Source: Fructobacillus americanaquae
Lineage (GTDB): Bacteria > Bacillota > Bacilli > Lactobacillales > Lactobacillaceae
DNA length: 64,000 nucleotides
NCBI RefSeq assembly: GCF_024029775.1
Contig: NZ_CP097122.1
Span: forward strand, 62,001-126,000
Direction of reading: 5' to 3'
This document shows positions 8,710-17,597 of this stretch, one piece after another. Within the stretch, counting starts at the first letter, position 1. Each line of letters opens with the position of its first letter. Below the pieces are notes generated by a model. The model was not told the origin of the DNA. It searched no databases and saw only the letters and a list, made by a program, of their open reading frames with translations. Position numbers and translations under genes: made by a program.

Positions 8710-9525
8710 ATGGCTACAAATAACAAAGTTTTAACCATCGCGGGATCAGACTCGCTAGCCGGTGGAGGTCTCCAAGCTGATTTGGCTACCTTTGCGGCAG
8801 CTGGCCTAGCTGGTTTTTCGGCGATTACGAGTATCGTCAGTATTCAGCCAAGCAATGTGGCTGTCTTTCCCGTGCCAGATGAGGTTTTTGACCAGCAACT
8901 AAAGTCTCTAGCCCAGGTCACAGACTTTGCCGCCATTAAGGTGGGGATGCTAACGTCGGTCAAGCAATTGGACCGGGTGGTTGCCTTCTTACAAGATTAT
9001 ACTGGCCCGATTGTCGTCGACCCTGTGTTAGTCTTGAAGGAAGGCCACTTAGCTGAAAACAAAGTGCTAGTTCAAGGATACTTGGACCGCCTATTGCCGT
9101 TGGCAACGGTTACGACACCAAATTTAAATGAGGGACTGGCATTGGCAGATCAAAATGGTGCTTTGGTGAGTACGTCGACTAATTTGGCAGAATTAGCAAA
9201 AGAAATTAGTCAACGCGGTCAGACTGCCGTGTTTTTAAAGGGTGGTCAGGGATTTGTTGACCATCAGGCCCTTGATGTTTTGACAGTAGGAGGACACATC
9301 AGTTATTTGTCACAACCTGCCTTGGGTAAGAGTGCCTTTGTTAATGGAGCAGGCTGCACTTTAGCGGCCGCGATTACAGCCAAATTAGCCTTAGGCGAGA
9401 AACTACCAGAAGCGGTTGAGCAGAGTCAGTGTTTTGTTCATCAGAGCATTCAACAGGGTTATCGCTTGAATGCCAGTCGAACGGATGGCAACGTTTTTCA
9501 GATTGGTGCCAAATGGTGGAAATAA
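8710..9525 (+). CDS. Pyridoxine / hydroxymethylpyrimidine kinase (PdxK/ThiD family)
   Basis: A ribokinase-fold kinase of 271 residues that phosphorylates pyridoxal-type vitamers or the thiamine pyrimidine HMP. The start at 8710 is preferred over an ATG at 8689 because GAAAGGT precedes it and the next residues are the family opening VLTIAGSDSLAGGGLQAD. Other landmarks are AIKVGMLTS, VVDPVLV, TTPNLNE, VFLKGGQ and the anion-hole region VNGAGCTLAAAI. The usual GTGCT is GAGCT here, a conservative change at the catalytic loop. PdxK and ThiD cannot be told apart by eye. The single-gene unit has no TPP riboswitch, which slightly favours vitamin B6 salvage. Confidence 0.85.
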   Translation: MATNNKVLTIAGSDSLAGGGLQADLATFAAAGLAGFSAITSIVSIQPSNVAVFPVPDEVFDQQLKSLAQVTDFAAIKVGMLTSVKQLDRVVAFLQDYTGPIVVDPVLVLKEGHLAENKVLVQGYLDRLLPLATVTTPNLNEGLALADQNGALVSTSTNLAELAKEISQRGQTAVFLKGGQGFVDHQALDVLTVGGHISYLSQPALGKSAFVNGAGCTLAAAITAKLALGEKLPEAVEQSQCFVHQSIQQGYRLNASRTDGNVFQIGAKWWK

Positions 9526-9570
9526 GGCGGGGTAGTTAATCCGACACTTACTGATTTTTTTGACAGAAAA

Positions 9571-9601
9571 AAAGAGTTCTTCTACTAGAAGAACTCTTTT
9601 T
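9571..9601. terminator. Bidirectional terminator
   Basis: A perfect 13-bp stem AAAGAGTTCTTCT / AGAAGAACTCTTT with a three-base loop, between convergent genes, flanked by A and T runs so that it can work on both strands. Confidence 0.9.
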
Positions 9602-9617
9602 CGTATGCGTTTAAAAA

Positions 9618-10403
9618 TTAGCCCTTGCCATCCTGGAAGGCGGCATAAAGGGTCATCCCTCCATCAACGAAGAGGGTGGTACCAGTAACGTACTTGGCCT
9701 GATTGGAAGCTAACCAAACGGCAGCATCGGCCACGTCTTCGGGATCGCCAATCTTTTGCATTGGAATCATCGACTGTGTTTCTGCATATTGAGACTTGTC
9801 AGCAAACTTTTTAGCATTAATTGGCGTGTTAATCGCGCCGGGTGCGATATTGTTGACGCGAATGCCTTTTGGCGCATATTCCATGGCAATTGTTTCGGTA
9901 AAGAGCTTAACCCCACCCTTAGCAGTTGCATAAGAAGCAAAGGTCGGCCAAGGGATTTGCTGGTGGACGGAAGACATGTTGATGATGTTGCCAGTTCGGT
10001 CATTATCTAACCAGTAGTTCAGGGCTTCTTTTGCCCCAAGGAAAACACCGGTCATATTAATGCCAATGACTTTATTCCACTCCTCAAGTGTAATCTGGTG
10101 AGTTGGTGTTTGAATTTCCATTCCGGCATTATTGACCCAAACATCTAAACCACCAAAGTTATCAATCGCGGCCTGTAAAAGGGCTTTGACGCCGGTTTCA
10201 GTTGAAACGTCGGCCTTGATAGCAACAGCATCGCCACCATTTTTTCGAATCTCGTCGACGGCTGCTTGAGCCCCGGCTTCGTCGGAATGGTAATTAATGA
10301 CAACGTTCATCTTTTCTTGAGCAAAGCGCAACGCAATTGCGTTACCAATACCCTTAGAGCCACCGGTAATAACGGCAACTTTTTTGTTCAAATCGTTAAA
10401 CAT
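9618..10403 (-). CDS. Short-chain dehydrogenase (glucose 1-dehydrogenase type)
   Basis: Classical SDR oxidoreductase of 261 residues. It has the cofactor motif TGGSKGIG near residue 14, a DVS strand end, NNAGME, the catalytic Ser in NMSSVHQ, and the Tyr-x-x-x-Lys of YATAKGG. The C-terminus (TGTTLFVDGGMTLY) matches glucose 1-dehydrogenase-like members, which use NAD(P) to oxidise sugars or related alcohols. A strong ribosome site, AAGGAGG, precedes the ATG. The promoter at 10450-10478 lies against the end of adaA. The gene may be co-regulated with adaA but has its own promoter. Substrate unproven. Confidence 0.88.
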   Translation of the reverse strand: MFNDLNKKVAVITGGSKGIGNAIALRFAQEKMNVVINYHSDEAGAQAAVDEIRKNGGDAVAIKADVSTETGVKALLQAAIDNFGGLDVWVNNAGMEIQTPTHQITLEEWNKVIGINMTGVFLGAKEALNYWLDNDRTGNIINMSSVHQQIPWPTFASYATAKGGVKLFTETIAMEYAPKGIRVNNIAPGAINTPINAKKFADKSQYAETQSMIPMQKIGDPEDVADAAVWLASNQAKYVTGTTLFVDGGMTLYAAFQDGKG

Positions 10404-10419
10404 CTAGTTCCTCCTTGTA

Positions 10420-10445
10420 CAAAAAAAGCGAAAGTTGGTTTCGCT
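10420..10445 (-). terminator. Terminator after adaA
   Basis: Minus strand AGCGAAA / TTTCGCT stem followed by TTTTTTTG, placed between adaA and the SDR ribosome site. It lies at the very start of the transcript from the SDR promoter. Confidence 0.65.
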
Positions 10446-10449
10446 GTCT

Positions 10450-10478
10450 ACTGTAACTTAATGAACGTGGATTGGCAA
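10450..10478 (-). promoter_or_regulatory. Promoter of the SDR gene
   Basis: Minus strand TTGCCA (10473-10478), 17-base spacer, TACAGT (10450-10455). Confidence 0.55.
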
Positions 10479-10480
10479 GT

Positions 10481-11032
10481 TTATTTGTTTTGCTTGCGGT
10501 ATTGAACGGCCGTTACGCCAACTTCCTGCTTGAAGACGGTATTGAAATATGAGAGGTTAGGGATGCCAACCTTAAGGCCTACAAGGGCCACTGAGTCTTT
10601 GCCATCCTTGAGTAGTTTCTTGGCATGAAACATCCGCACTCGTAATAGATAACTTTGTGGGCTTTCTTTAGCGACAGTCATAAAGGCCCGGTGAAGAATG
10701 CCGGATGAGACAGAAAAGTCTTCACTCAAGGATTCGAGTGTGATTCGATTTTTATAATTGGCTGAAAGAACACCTTTCACCCGGAAGACTAAATCAGCCT
10801 TATCGGATAGTTCACCAAAGGGCTGACAATCAGAGCAAGGTTGGAAGCCTTCGAACAGGGCCTCGTCATTTGTTTTAAAAATCTGAATATCTTCAGGGTG
10901 GGTGTCACTACCGTGAATACATGAGGGACAACAAACCCGCTTATCGGTTGTGACACCGTAGATAAAGCTACCGTTATATTCCGCATCTCGATTGTGAATT
11001 GCTTGCCAACGCTTTTTTGTTAATGAGTACAT
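10481..11032 (-). CDS. adaA: AdaA-type methylphosphotriester-DNA sensor and AraC regulator
   Basis: The 183-residue protein joins an Ada metal-binding domain to an AraC-family helix-turn-helix domain. In AdaA a zinc-bound cysteine accepts the methyl group from damaged phosphate backbone, which switches the protein into a transcription activator of the adaptive response. The zinc site is visible as RVCCPSC and FQPCSDC within the first 80 residues, after FIYGVTT. The C-terminal half carries the two-helix AraC region (LEESL-type helix, PQSYLLRVRM, VGIPNLSYFNTVFKQ). AAAGGAGG precedes the ATG. No O6-alkylguanine transferase (adaB/ogt) or alkA partner is adjacent. It could instead regulate the downstream SDR. 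Confidence 0.85.
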   Translation of the reverse strand: MYSLTKKRWQAIHNRDAEYNGSFIYGVTTDKRVCCPSCIHGSDTHPEDIQIFKTNDEALFEGFQPCSDCQPFGELSDKADLVFRVKGVLSANYKNRITLESLSEDFSVSSGILHRAFMTVAKESPQSYLLRVRMFHAKKLLKDGKDSVALVGLKVGIPNLSYFNTVFKQEVGVTAVQYRKQNK

Positions 11033-11153
11033 CCTGAAGACCTCCTTTTAGAATTTATCTAGTTCCCAGAAATTGCTTATGAAAAAAGCTCCAAACAATA
11101 ATAACATAAATTGGTCTATTTGAGTATTGCTATTACTTTACAAAGAAGGTTTT

Positions 11154-11182
11154 TTGTGTTTCAAAGGCTGATTTAGTAAAAT
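11154..11182 (+). promoter_or_regulatory. Promoter of the TPR gene
   Basis: TTGTGT (11154-11159), 17-base spacer, TAAAAT (11177-11182). Confidence 0.55.
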
Positions 11183-11228
11183 AGAAAAGAGCAATCACGC
11201 AAAAAGCGTTTGGAAAGGCGATTAAAAA

Positions 11229-12494
11229 TTGACAAATTATGCAGAAGAAATGATGGCTGCTATTCGCTTGGGACAAATGGACCAAGCCCAGAAAGCCTTT
11301 CAAAAATCACTAGCCGAAGATGACGATGACTTGGTCTATTCATTAGCTGAAGACCTTTATGCCATTGGCTTTGTCGAGGAGTCCAAGCAAGCCTACTTAC
11401 ACCTATTAGCCAAGTACCCAGATGAGGGCGACTTGAAGACGGCTTTGGCGGAATTAGCGATTGAAGAAAACGACTTGGATTTGTCTCAGGACTACCTAGC
11501 TCAAATCCCAAAAGATTCACCAGCCTATTTGCAGGCCTTGTTGGTTAAGGCAGACTTGTACCAATCTGAGGGCCTCAGTGAATCAGCCGAACATGCCTTG
11601 GAGCAGGCGTCACAGTTGGCACCAAACGAACCGGTCGTGACCTTTGCCTTGGCTGAATTTTACTTTACGACTGGCCAGTACCATCAGGCCATTCGTGGTT
11701 ACCGTCAACTCTTGTTAGCCGGTCAACGACGGATTGCCAAGGTTGACATGGCTGCGCGAATTGGGACGGCCTACGCAGCCATTGGAAATGTTGATAACGC
11801 GATTGCTTATCTTGAACAGATTAAACCCATTGACATGACGATTGATACTAAGTTTCAACTGGCCTTTTTGTATGTCGAGAAAAAAGCGGATGAGGACGCC
11901 TTACCACTCTTTGAAGATATTTTGGCGGCAGACCCTCAGTACACTTCCGTTTACCCACTGCTTGGGCAATTGTATGAACGGATTAACGATCTTGACCAGG
12001 CGGAAAAGACTTATCGCTTGGGGCTGTCCTATGATCAAACGAACCCGGTCTTGTATCGCCAAGCTGGACTCTTGGCCTTTAAATTGGGTCAGTATGACCA
12101 AGCCCAAGCTGATTTCAATCAGGCACTTGGCCTTGATGACCAAGACTTAGCAACTTATAGTGCTTTAGCTGACCTCTATCTAGCCCGTCACAACTATGAT
12201 GCCGTCATCGAAACAATTGGTGCAGCTCAAGAGTTGGATTTGGTTGACCCCCGCTTTAGTTGGGACTTAGCACGCGCTTACCATGCCAAGGAAGAAGAAG
12301 AAAAGGCAGAAGAACAATGGCAGGCCGCACAGGTTGATTACCCGGCGGATCCTGATTTTTGGCACGACCTTGCTGACTGGTATCACGAGGTTGGTCGACG
12401 AAAAGAAGAATTAACTGCCTTAGAAAAGGCTGTTGATTTAAATCCCGACAACTTTGAATTAGCCGACCGCTTGGCTGATTTATCGCTTGATTAA
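11229..12494 (+). CDS. Tetratricopeptide repeat protein
   Basis: A soluble 421-residue protein made almost wholly of TPR helices: repeated patterns such as PVVTFALAEFYFTTGQYHQAIRG, VYPLLGQLYERINDLDQAEK and a final ALEKAVDLNPDNFELADRLA. TPRs form a superhelical scaffold for protein partners. It starts with TTG at 11229, with GGAAAGGCG upstream, since no nearby ATG gives a full first repeat. The protein is strongly acidic. It resembles the YpiA-type TPR proteins of Firmicutes, whose role is not established, and precedes cca with a 90-base gap. The function is unknown beyond scaffolding. Confidence 0.85.
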   Translation: MTNYAEEMMAAIRLGQMDQAQKAFQKSLAEDDDDLVYSLAEDLYAIGFVEESKQAYLHLLAKYPDEGDLKTALAELAIEENDLDLSQDYLAQIPKDSPAYLQALLVKADLYQSEGLSESAEHALEQASQLAPNEPVVTFALAEFYFTTGQYHQAIRGYRQLLLAGQRRIAKVDMAARIGTAYAAIGNVDNAIAYLEQIKPIDMTIDTKFQLAFLYVEKKADEDALPLFEDILAADPQYTSVYPLLGQLYERINDLDQAEKTYRLGLSYDQTNPVLYRQAGLLAFKLGQYDQAQADFNQALGLDDQDLATYSALADLYLARHNYDAVIETIGAAQELDLVDPRFSWDLARAYHAKEEEEKAEEQWQAAQVDYPADPDFWHDLADWYHEVGRRKEELTALEKAVDLNPDNFELADRLADLSLD

Positions 12495-12583
12495 AAAATG
12501 AATGGAAATCCCTTTGTTTCGTGCATTCAAGGTGAAATCTTGCTAAGATTAGATGAATAGTAAATGATTAGAAGGAGGTGGCG

Positions 12584-13783
12584 ATGAAGCTTGAACTGTT
12601 ACCAAGTGAATTGACGGCTGCCAAGCCGATTCTAAAACAGATTAACCAAGCCGGCTTTCAAGCTTATTTTGTTGGCGGTTGTGTTCGTGACATTATCTTA
12701 GGAAAACCAATTCACGACGTTGATATTGCTTCTTCTGCCTACCCAGAAGAAATTAAAAAAATATTTAAAAAAACGGTTGATACTGGTATCCAACATGGCA
12801 CTGTTATGGTCTTGGACCACGGTGAGGGATATGAAATTACGACTTTTCGGACGGAGTCTACTTATACGGACTTTCGTCGACCTGACCAAGTAACGTTTGT
12901 ACGGTCATTGAGTGAGGACTTGAAACGCCGAGACTTTACCATTAATGCCTTTGCCCTCGATGAAGATGGTCAAGTCATTGATTATTTTGACGGCCTGAAT
13001 GATTTGTCTAACCGACAAATCAGGGCAGTTGGTTTAGCAAAAGAACGCTTTACAGAGGACGCTTTGCGAATGATGCGTGCCCTGCGTTTTGCTGCGCAAT
13101 TAGATTTTCAAATTGAAGGCCAGACTTTAGCCGCCCTGGTGGAACTAGGACCTAATTTAGCTAAAATCGCCGTTGAGCGTATTCGAGTCGAATTTGAAAA
13201 GATGTTGCAAGGGCAGGCTGCTGGTGTAGCTTTGCAAGTCTTAGTTGAAGCTGGACTTTTGCCTTACCTACCAGGAAAAACTGGGTTGATGACGGAAGCC
13301 AACGTTTTCAAGGTGGCTACGCAGCTGGAAAGAAAACAACCGCAAAGTCAACAAGTTGTCTGGGCTTTGTACCTGGGGCAACAGGGCTTTGATGGGCCCA
13401 CCCTGCAAGCGCAGTTACGGCAGTGGAAGCTATCGAAAGAAGTGATGCAGGCCGTGATGGCGGTTGGACCACTGTTAGCTGATGTCAACCAGATTGACCG
13501 GTGGGCGATTTATGAGCACAATGCCCACGTGGAAACGTTACTGGAAACGCTGACAATCATGGGAATTGACAAAGGCGTGACGGACAACATTCAAAAAAAC
13601 TATGATAGCCTGGCGATTTATTCAATGAAAGACCTGGCCTTAAGTGGTGGAGACTTGATTGCTGCTGGTTTGGCAAAACCGGGTCCTGATTTAGGCGCGG
13701 CGTTAAAGAAAATGGAACGGGCTGTGGTCTTAGGGCAGGTGAACAATACCAAAGAGGCCTTAACCACCCTGGTGAAGGAGTAG
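12584..13783 (+). CDS. cca: CCA-adding tRNA nucleotidyltransferase
   Basis: Adds or repairs the 3'-terminal CCA of tRNAs without a template. From ATG 12584 (AAGGAGG five bases upstream) the protein is about 399 residues, the usual size for class II bacterial enzymes. Motifs are GGCVRD at 31-36 with the metal site HDVDIA, the FRTE flexible-loop region, RRDFTINA, the template motif EDALRMMRALRFAAQL, and the ERIRVEFEKM helix. It sits four bases before folA and is probably co-transcribed with folA, degV and the following small genes. A GTG at 12578 is in frame but lies inside the ribosome site. Confidence 0.95.
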   Translation: MKLELLPSELTAAKPILKQINQAGFQAYFVGGCVRDIILGKPIHDVDIASSAYPEEIKKIFKKTVDTGIQHGTVMVLDHGEGYEITTFRTESTYTDFRRPDQVTFVRSLSEDLKRRDFTINAFALDEDGQVIDYFDGLNDLSNRQIRAVGLAKERFTEDALRMMRALRFAAQLDFQIEGQTLAALVELGPNLAKIAVERIRVEFEKMLQGQAAGVALQVLVEAGLLPYLPGKTGLMTEANVFKVATQLERKQPQSQQVVWALYLGQQGFDGPTLQAQLRQWKLSKEVMQAVMAVGPLLADVNQIDRWAIYEHNAHVETLLETLTIMGIDKGVTDNIQKNYDSLAIYSMKDLALSGGDLIAAGLAKPGPDLGAALKKMERAVVLGQVNNTKEALTTLVKE

Positions 13784-13787
13784 ACAG

Positions 13788-14285
13788 ATGGCAACAGTTA
13801 AAATGGTTTGGGCGGAGGATGACCGCCACGCAATTGGTAAGGATGGGGATTTACCTTGGTCCATCCCATCAGACTTACAACACTTTAAAAAAGAAACGGT
13901 CGGGTCGACCATGGTGATGGGCCGTGCAACTTGGTCAGCCATTGGCCGTCCTTTGCCACAACGTCAAACGGTTGTTTTAACTCGAAAAAGTGATTTTGAC
14001 CCCGGCTTTAAGGAGGTCGTTGTTGTTCATTCCCTTGTTGATTTGCAAGCTTTGATTGATGATGAAACCAGCCAAGGGCACGTCGTGACGGTTGCTGGTG
14101 GTGCTCAAGTCTTTGCAGCGCTGATGCCAATGGCGACTGATTTGATTGTCACGAAGGTCAAGGGAGACTTTGGAGGGGACACTTTTGTCGATCCAGTTGA
14201 TTTGAATCAATTCAGGTTAACAAAGCAACAAGAGGCCGTCGATGGCGACTATCAATTAACCTTTTTAACATATAAACGGAAGTAA
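13788..14285 (+). CDS. folA: Dihydrofolate reductase
   Basis: Reduces dihydrofolate to tetrahydrofolate with NADPH. The 165 residues match the family. Visible landmarks are IGKDGDLPWSIPSDLQHFKKET (catalytic acidic residue in the D-LQHFK helix, Trp of the Met20-type loop), MGRATWSAIGRPLP, VVLTR, and the NADPH loop GGAQVFAALMP. There is a four-base gap after cca and GGAG upstream. The enzyme feeds the folate pool also used by glyA and the 5-formyl-THF cyclo-ligase further along. No thymidylate synthase is adjacent, although folA often pairs with thyA in this order. Confidence 0.95.
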   Translation: MATVKMVWAEDDRHAIGKDGDLPWSIPSDLQHFKKETVGSTMVMGRATWSAIGRPLPQRQTVVLTRKSDFDPGFKEVVVVHSLVDLQALIDDETSQGHVVTVAGGAQVFAALMPMATDLIVTKVKGDFGGDTFVDPVDLNQFRLTKQQEAVDGDYQLTFLTYKRK

Positions 14286-14300
14286 GTAGGAGACGATTCT

Positions 14301-15152
14301 ATGGCTAAAGTACAGATTGTAACGGATTCAGCTGCTAAGTTAACTCAGGCAGAAATTGACCAGTATCACATCAAGGTTGTCCCATTGACTGTTCAGATTG
14401 ATGGCACCATTTATCAAGACGGGGTGACCATTTCAGCTGAAGAATTCTTGGAAAAAATGCAAGAAAGCAATCAGTTGCCACAGACTTCACAGCCATCGAT
14501 TGGGGCCTTTAAAGAAGTTTACGATCAGTGCTATCAAGAAGATCCGGAAGCAACGGTCTTATCTTTGCACCTGTCATCTGGTTTATCTGGTACAGTAAAT
14601 GCGGCCGCTCAGGCAAATGCCTTAACAAAAGCTGATGTCCATGCATTCGATACGTTGAGCGCTGACCGGTCTGAGGCGTTTGTAATCTTGGCAGCAGCGA
14701 AAGCAGCGAAAGCTGGTCAAAGCTTAGAAGAAGTTTTACAGGTTGCAGAAACTGCCAGGGACCAAACTTACATTTTTTTGTCATTCCGCTCACTCGATAA
14801 CATGGTTGCTGGTGGTCGCTTATCAAAGACACAGGGCTTGATTGGTAATCTGCTGAATATTAAGGTTGGTGCCAAGGTCGATGCGGAAGGCAAAGTGGAT
14901 GTTGTTGTGAAAGGGCGCGGCTTAAAGACCATTAAAGCCTTCAATGAAAGCGTGATTGAGCAAATGAAGGGCTACCAGCAGATGAAGGCGATTGGAGTAA
15001 CCTATACCGGCATCAAGGATGAGGCCGAAGAAATGGTTCAACGCTTAAATGCCATTTGGCCAGACATTGACATTCTCTTGTCAGTGGCAACACCAATTAT
15101 CTCGACACATACGGGGATGGGAGCTTTGGCCATTCTCTTTGAAGCAGAATAA
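14301..15152 (+). CDS. DegV family fatty-acid-binding protein
   Basis: DegV/FakB-type protein of 283 residues that binds a fatty acid and presents it to the kinase FakA for phosphorylation and entry into phospholipid synthesis. It opens with the typical VQIVTDSAAKLT and has LHLSSGLSGTVNAA, the fatty-acid phosphate-binding TSQPSIG region and FRSLDNMVAGGRLSK. The end, STHTGMGALAILFE, is family-typical. The gene is 15 bases after folA with a GTAGGAG ribosome site. A fakA gene is not seen in this window. The ligand is inferred from the family only. Confidence 0.9.
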   Translation: MAKVQIVTDSAAKLTQAEIDQYHIKVVPLTVQIDGTIYQDGVTISAEEFLEKMQESNQLPQTSQPSIGAFKEVYDQCYQEDPEATVLSLHLSSGLSGTVNAAAQANALTKADVHAFDTLSADRSEAFVILAAAKAAKAGQSLEEVLQVAETARDQTYIFLSFRSLDNMVAGGRLSKTQGLIGNLLNIKVGAKVDAEGKVDVVVKGRGLKTIKAFNESVIEQMKGYQQMKAIGVTYTGIKDEAEEMVQRLNAIWPDIDILLSVATPIISTHTGMGALAILFEAE

Positions 15153-15170
15153 AGAAAGAGTTGATATTAA

Positions 15171-15743
15171 GTGAAAAAGGGTAAGGTCGTCATTTTAACA
15201 ATTGCTGGGATTGTGGTTGTTTTAGGTGCGGGGGCGGGTCTTGCCTATATGAACCTGGCCAACCAAGCAGGTCCAACGGTTAGCACCAAGAAAGCAGATA
15301 GTGACCAAGCGACTGGTACCAAGAAGGTATTGGCAACTAAGTCATTCACTAAAGACGAAGTCAATGAGATGATTCAGTCCCAATTGCAAAATAGTCATTA
15401 TCAGGTTAACCTTGATGGAAAGAACATTGTAGCAACCAGCACGAGTTCGAGTTTGAAGGGCCAATTAACGATGACACCCAAGGTTACCAGTGCTGGCAAC
15501 GTTGTTTTAACTGTTAACAAGGCGAAGGTTCATTCGCTGGATGTTCCTGCCAAGGCTGCCCTTGGCTACCTACTTAAGCAAAATATGGCACCAGCCGGTG
15601 TGGCGATTCAGCCAAGTCAGGGGCAAATCACGTTGGATTTGTCGCAGTTAACACAGGATGGTCAAACAGCTTACCAAGCTAAGCAAATTGATGTCCAGAA
15701 TGGAATTTTTAAATTTTCAGAGGTAGATACTAGTGCCCAGTAA
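15171..15743 (+). CDS. YpmS-like membrane-anchored protein (DUF2140)
   Basis: A 190-residue protein with a single N-terminal membrane segment (about residues 6-28) and an extracellular beta-rich domain, matching YpmS/DUF2140 in size and context. It starts with GTG at 15171, with AAGAAAGAG upstream. The C-terminal half repeats short strands (MAPAGVAIQPSQGQITLDL, QIDVQNGIFKF) as in the family. It overlaps the start of the YozE gene by 11 bases, so the two are translationally linked. Its role is unknown; an outer-surface lipid or cell-wall function has been suggested for the family but nothing here proves it. Confidence 0.75.
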   Translation: MKKGKVVILTIAGIVVVLGAGAGLAYMNLANQAGPTVSTKKADSDQATGTKKVLATKSFTKDEVNEMIQSQLQNSHYQVNLDGKNIVATSTSSSLKGQLTMTPKVTSAGNVVLTVNKAKVHSLDVPAKAALGYLLKQNMAPAGVAIQPSQGQITLDLSQLTQDGQTAYQAKQIDVQNGIFKFSEVDTSAQ

Positions 15744-15960
15744 GTCACGAACTTTTTATGGTTGGTTGATGACCAACCGCAATTCGGTTGCAGCAACCGA
15801 AATTCAACAATTTGCCAACAATGCCTTTTTGGACCAAAGCTTTCCAAAACAGTCGACCGATTTTGATGAACTTTCGAATTACTTGGAGGGTTCAGCGAGT
15901 TATTTAATGTCGATGACTATTTTTGATGAGGCTTGGTCAGAGTACCAAGCATCGCGGTAA
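15733..15960 (+). CDS. YozE family protein (UPF0346)
   Basis: Small soluble protein of 75 residues with the YozE/SAM-like fold: SRTFYGWLMTNR at the N-terminus, a central FANNAFLDQSFPKQSTDFDELSNYLE and a C-terminal aromatic helix (FDEAWSEY). The GTG start at 15733 lies inside the end of the YpmS-like gene. The ypmS-yozE order is kept in several Firmicutes. The biochemical role is not known. It is followed 23 bases later by rbgA. Confidence 0.85.
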   Translation: MPSKSRTFYGWLMTNRNSVAATEIQQFANNAFLDQSFPKQSTDFDELSNYLEGSASYLMSMTIFDEAWSEYQASR

Positions 15961-15983
15961 GAAAAAGACAGGAAGGAAAGTCC

Positions 15984-16832
15984 ATGGGACAATTAATACA
16001 ATGGTATCCTGGTCATATGGCCAAGGCCTTTCGCCTGATGCGCGAAAACTTAAACTTGGTAGACATTGTTTTTGAACTGGTTGATGCCCGCTTACCAGCG
16101 TCATCACGTAATCCAGAAGTGGATAAATTGATTGGTGATAAGCCAAGACTGCTGGTTTTAACCAAGGCTGATTTAGCCGACCCCAAGCAGACCAAAGCTT
16201 GGAAAGAACGCTTTGAAAAAGAAGGGCTAAGTGTAGTCGTCTTGGATACGAGAAGTCCAAAGACACCTCAGACGATGACAAAGGCGGCCAAAGCTGTTTT
16301 GGCCGATAAAATCAAGGCCCAAGAGAAGCGTGGAATTGAGAATCGCCCCATTCGAGCAATGCTCGCTGGGATTCCCAACGTTGGTAAGTCAACCCTGCTC
16401 AATCACCTTGTCCAAAAGAATGTGGCACCGACAGCCAACAAGCCTGGGGTGACGAAGAAGATTGCTTGGCTAAAGACGCCAGCAGGGTTGGAAATTTTGG
16501 ATTCACCAGGTGTCTTGTGGCCTAAATTTGAAGACCAGCAAATCGGTCTTCGCTTGGCCTTGAGCGGAGCGGTAAAGGATACACTCTTTGCCAAGGATGA
16601 TGCGGTGTTGTCTCTGATTGCTTTTTTCCGGGATTATCGTCCGCAAGCTATTATTGAGCGTTATCACCTGGCGGATGACGCCTTTACGATGCTGTCTGAT
16701 GTGGATATTCTCTTAGCCATTACGGCTAAGCTGGGTTTTAAGGACGATTATGATAAGGCGGCTATACGCGTTTTAAATGATCTTCGTCAAGGAAAGTTGG
16801 GTACGTATACCCTGGATTTAATTCATGGCTGA
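15984..16832 (+). CDS. rbgA: Ribosome biogenesis GTPase RbgA/YlqF
   Basis: Circularly permuted GTPase needed for late assembly of the 50S subunit. The 282 residues run from ATG 15984 (GGAAGGAAAG upstream), giving the family opening IQWYPGHMAKA. The G motifs appear in permuted order: LTKADLAD (G4), the DTRSPKT region (G5), GIPNVGKST (G1), the PGVTKK loop (G2) and LDSPGVLWP (G3). The His in the WYPGHMAKA N-terminal region is also conserved. It overlaps rnhB by eight bases, the common rbgA-rnhB pair. Cytoplasmic, ribosome-bound. Confidence 0.95.
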   Translation: MGQLIQWYPGHMAKAFRLMRENLNLVDIVFELVDARLPASSRNPEVDKLIGDKPRLLVLTKADLADPKQTKAWKERFEKEGLSVVVLDTRSPKTPQTMTKAAKAVLADKIKAQEKRGIENRPIRAMLAGIPNVGKSTLLNHLVQKNVAPTANKPGVTKKIAWLKTPAGLEILDSPGVLWPKFEDQQIGLRLALSGAVKDTLFAKDDAVLSLIAFFRDYRPQAIIERYHLADDAFTMLSDVDILLAITAKLGFKDDYDKAAIRVLNDLRQGKLGTYTLDLIHG

Positions 16833-17589
16833 AACGATTGTAAGCATTAAAACGGCTTTAAAAACAGCTGCCTCGGATGACTGGCGCTTAGCTGCCTGGC
16901 GGCTAGATGACCGTCAAGGCGTCAAGGCTGCTTTAGCAGCTTTTGATCGACGGCAGGAAAAATTAGCCGAGCAAAAGGCGGCCTTTTTGTCGCGCTTTTC
17001 TTTGGAAGAACCACTTTGGACAGCTGGTTATCAAAACATTGCCGGTGTTGATGAGGTTGGTCGGGGACCCTTGGCGGGACCTGTTGTTGCTGCGGCAGTA
17101 ATCTTGCCACAGAATTTTGATCAATACGGCGTCATTGACTCAAAGCAGGTGAGTGAAAAACACCGTTTGGAATATGTTCAGGCGATTAAGGACGAGGCCG
17201 TTGCTTATGGGATTGGCGTGGTTAGTGCGCAAGTGATTGATGAGGTGAATATCTATCAAGCCAGCCGGCTAGCGATGAAGGAAGCAGTGGAACAGTTGCA
17301 GCCCATGGCCGACTATTTATTAGTTGATGCCATGACGATTGATACAGATTTGCCACAGCAATCGCTGATTAAGGGGGATGCTCGTTCTAACTCGATCGGT
17401 GCAGCCAGTATTTTGGCCAAGGTCACACGTGACCAAATGATGGCTGACTATGACCGAGAATATCCCGGTTATGATTTTGCTCATAATGCCGGTTACGGCA
17501 CAGCTAAGCACCTCTCAGGTTTAGTGGCTTTAGGCCCATCACCGATTCACCGGTGCACTTTTGAACCGGTGAAAAAGCTTTTATCATGA
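16825..17589 (+). CDS. rnhB: Ribonuclease HII
   Basis: Removes ribonucleotides from DNA by cutting the RNA strand of RNA-DNA hybrids. The protein is 254 residues. The core begins at AGVDEVGRGPLAGPVVAAAV (catalytic Asp-Glu pair), with IDSKQVSEKHR, LLVDAMTI (third acid) and SIGAASILAKVTRD following. An N-terminal extension of about 70 residues before the core is normal for the Firmicutes form. It overlaps rbgA and ends before a weak terminator. Confidence 0.95.
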   Translation: MAETIVSIKTALKTAASDDWRLAAWRLDDRQGVKAALAAFDRRQEKLAEQKAAFLSRFSLEEPLWTAGYQNIAGVDEVGRGPLAGPVVAAAVILPQNFDQYGVIDSKQVSEKHRLEYVQAIKDEAVAYGIGVVSAQVIDEVNIYQASRLAMKEAVEQLQPMADYLLVDAMTIDTDLPQQSLIKGDARSNSIGAASILAKVTRDQMMADYDREYPGYDFAHNAGYGTAKHLSGLVALGPSPIHRCTFEPVKKLLS

Positions 17590-17597
17590 TTTTTTAT

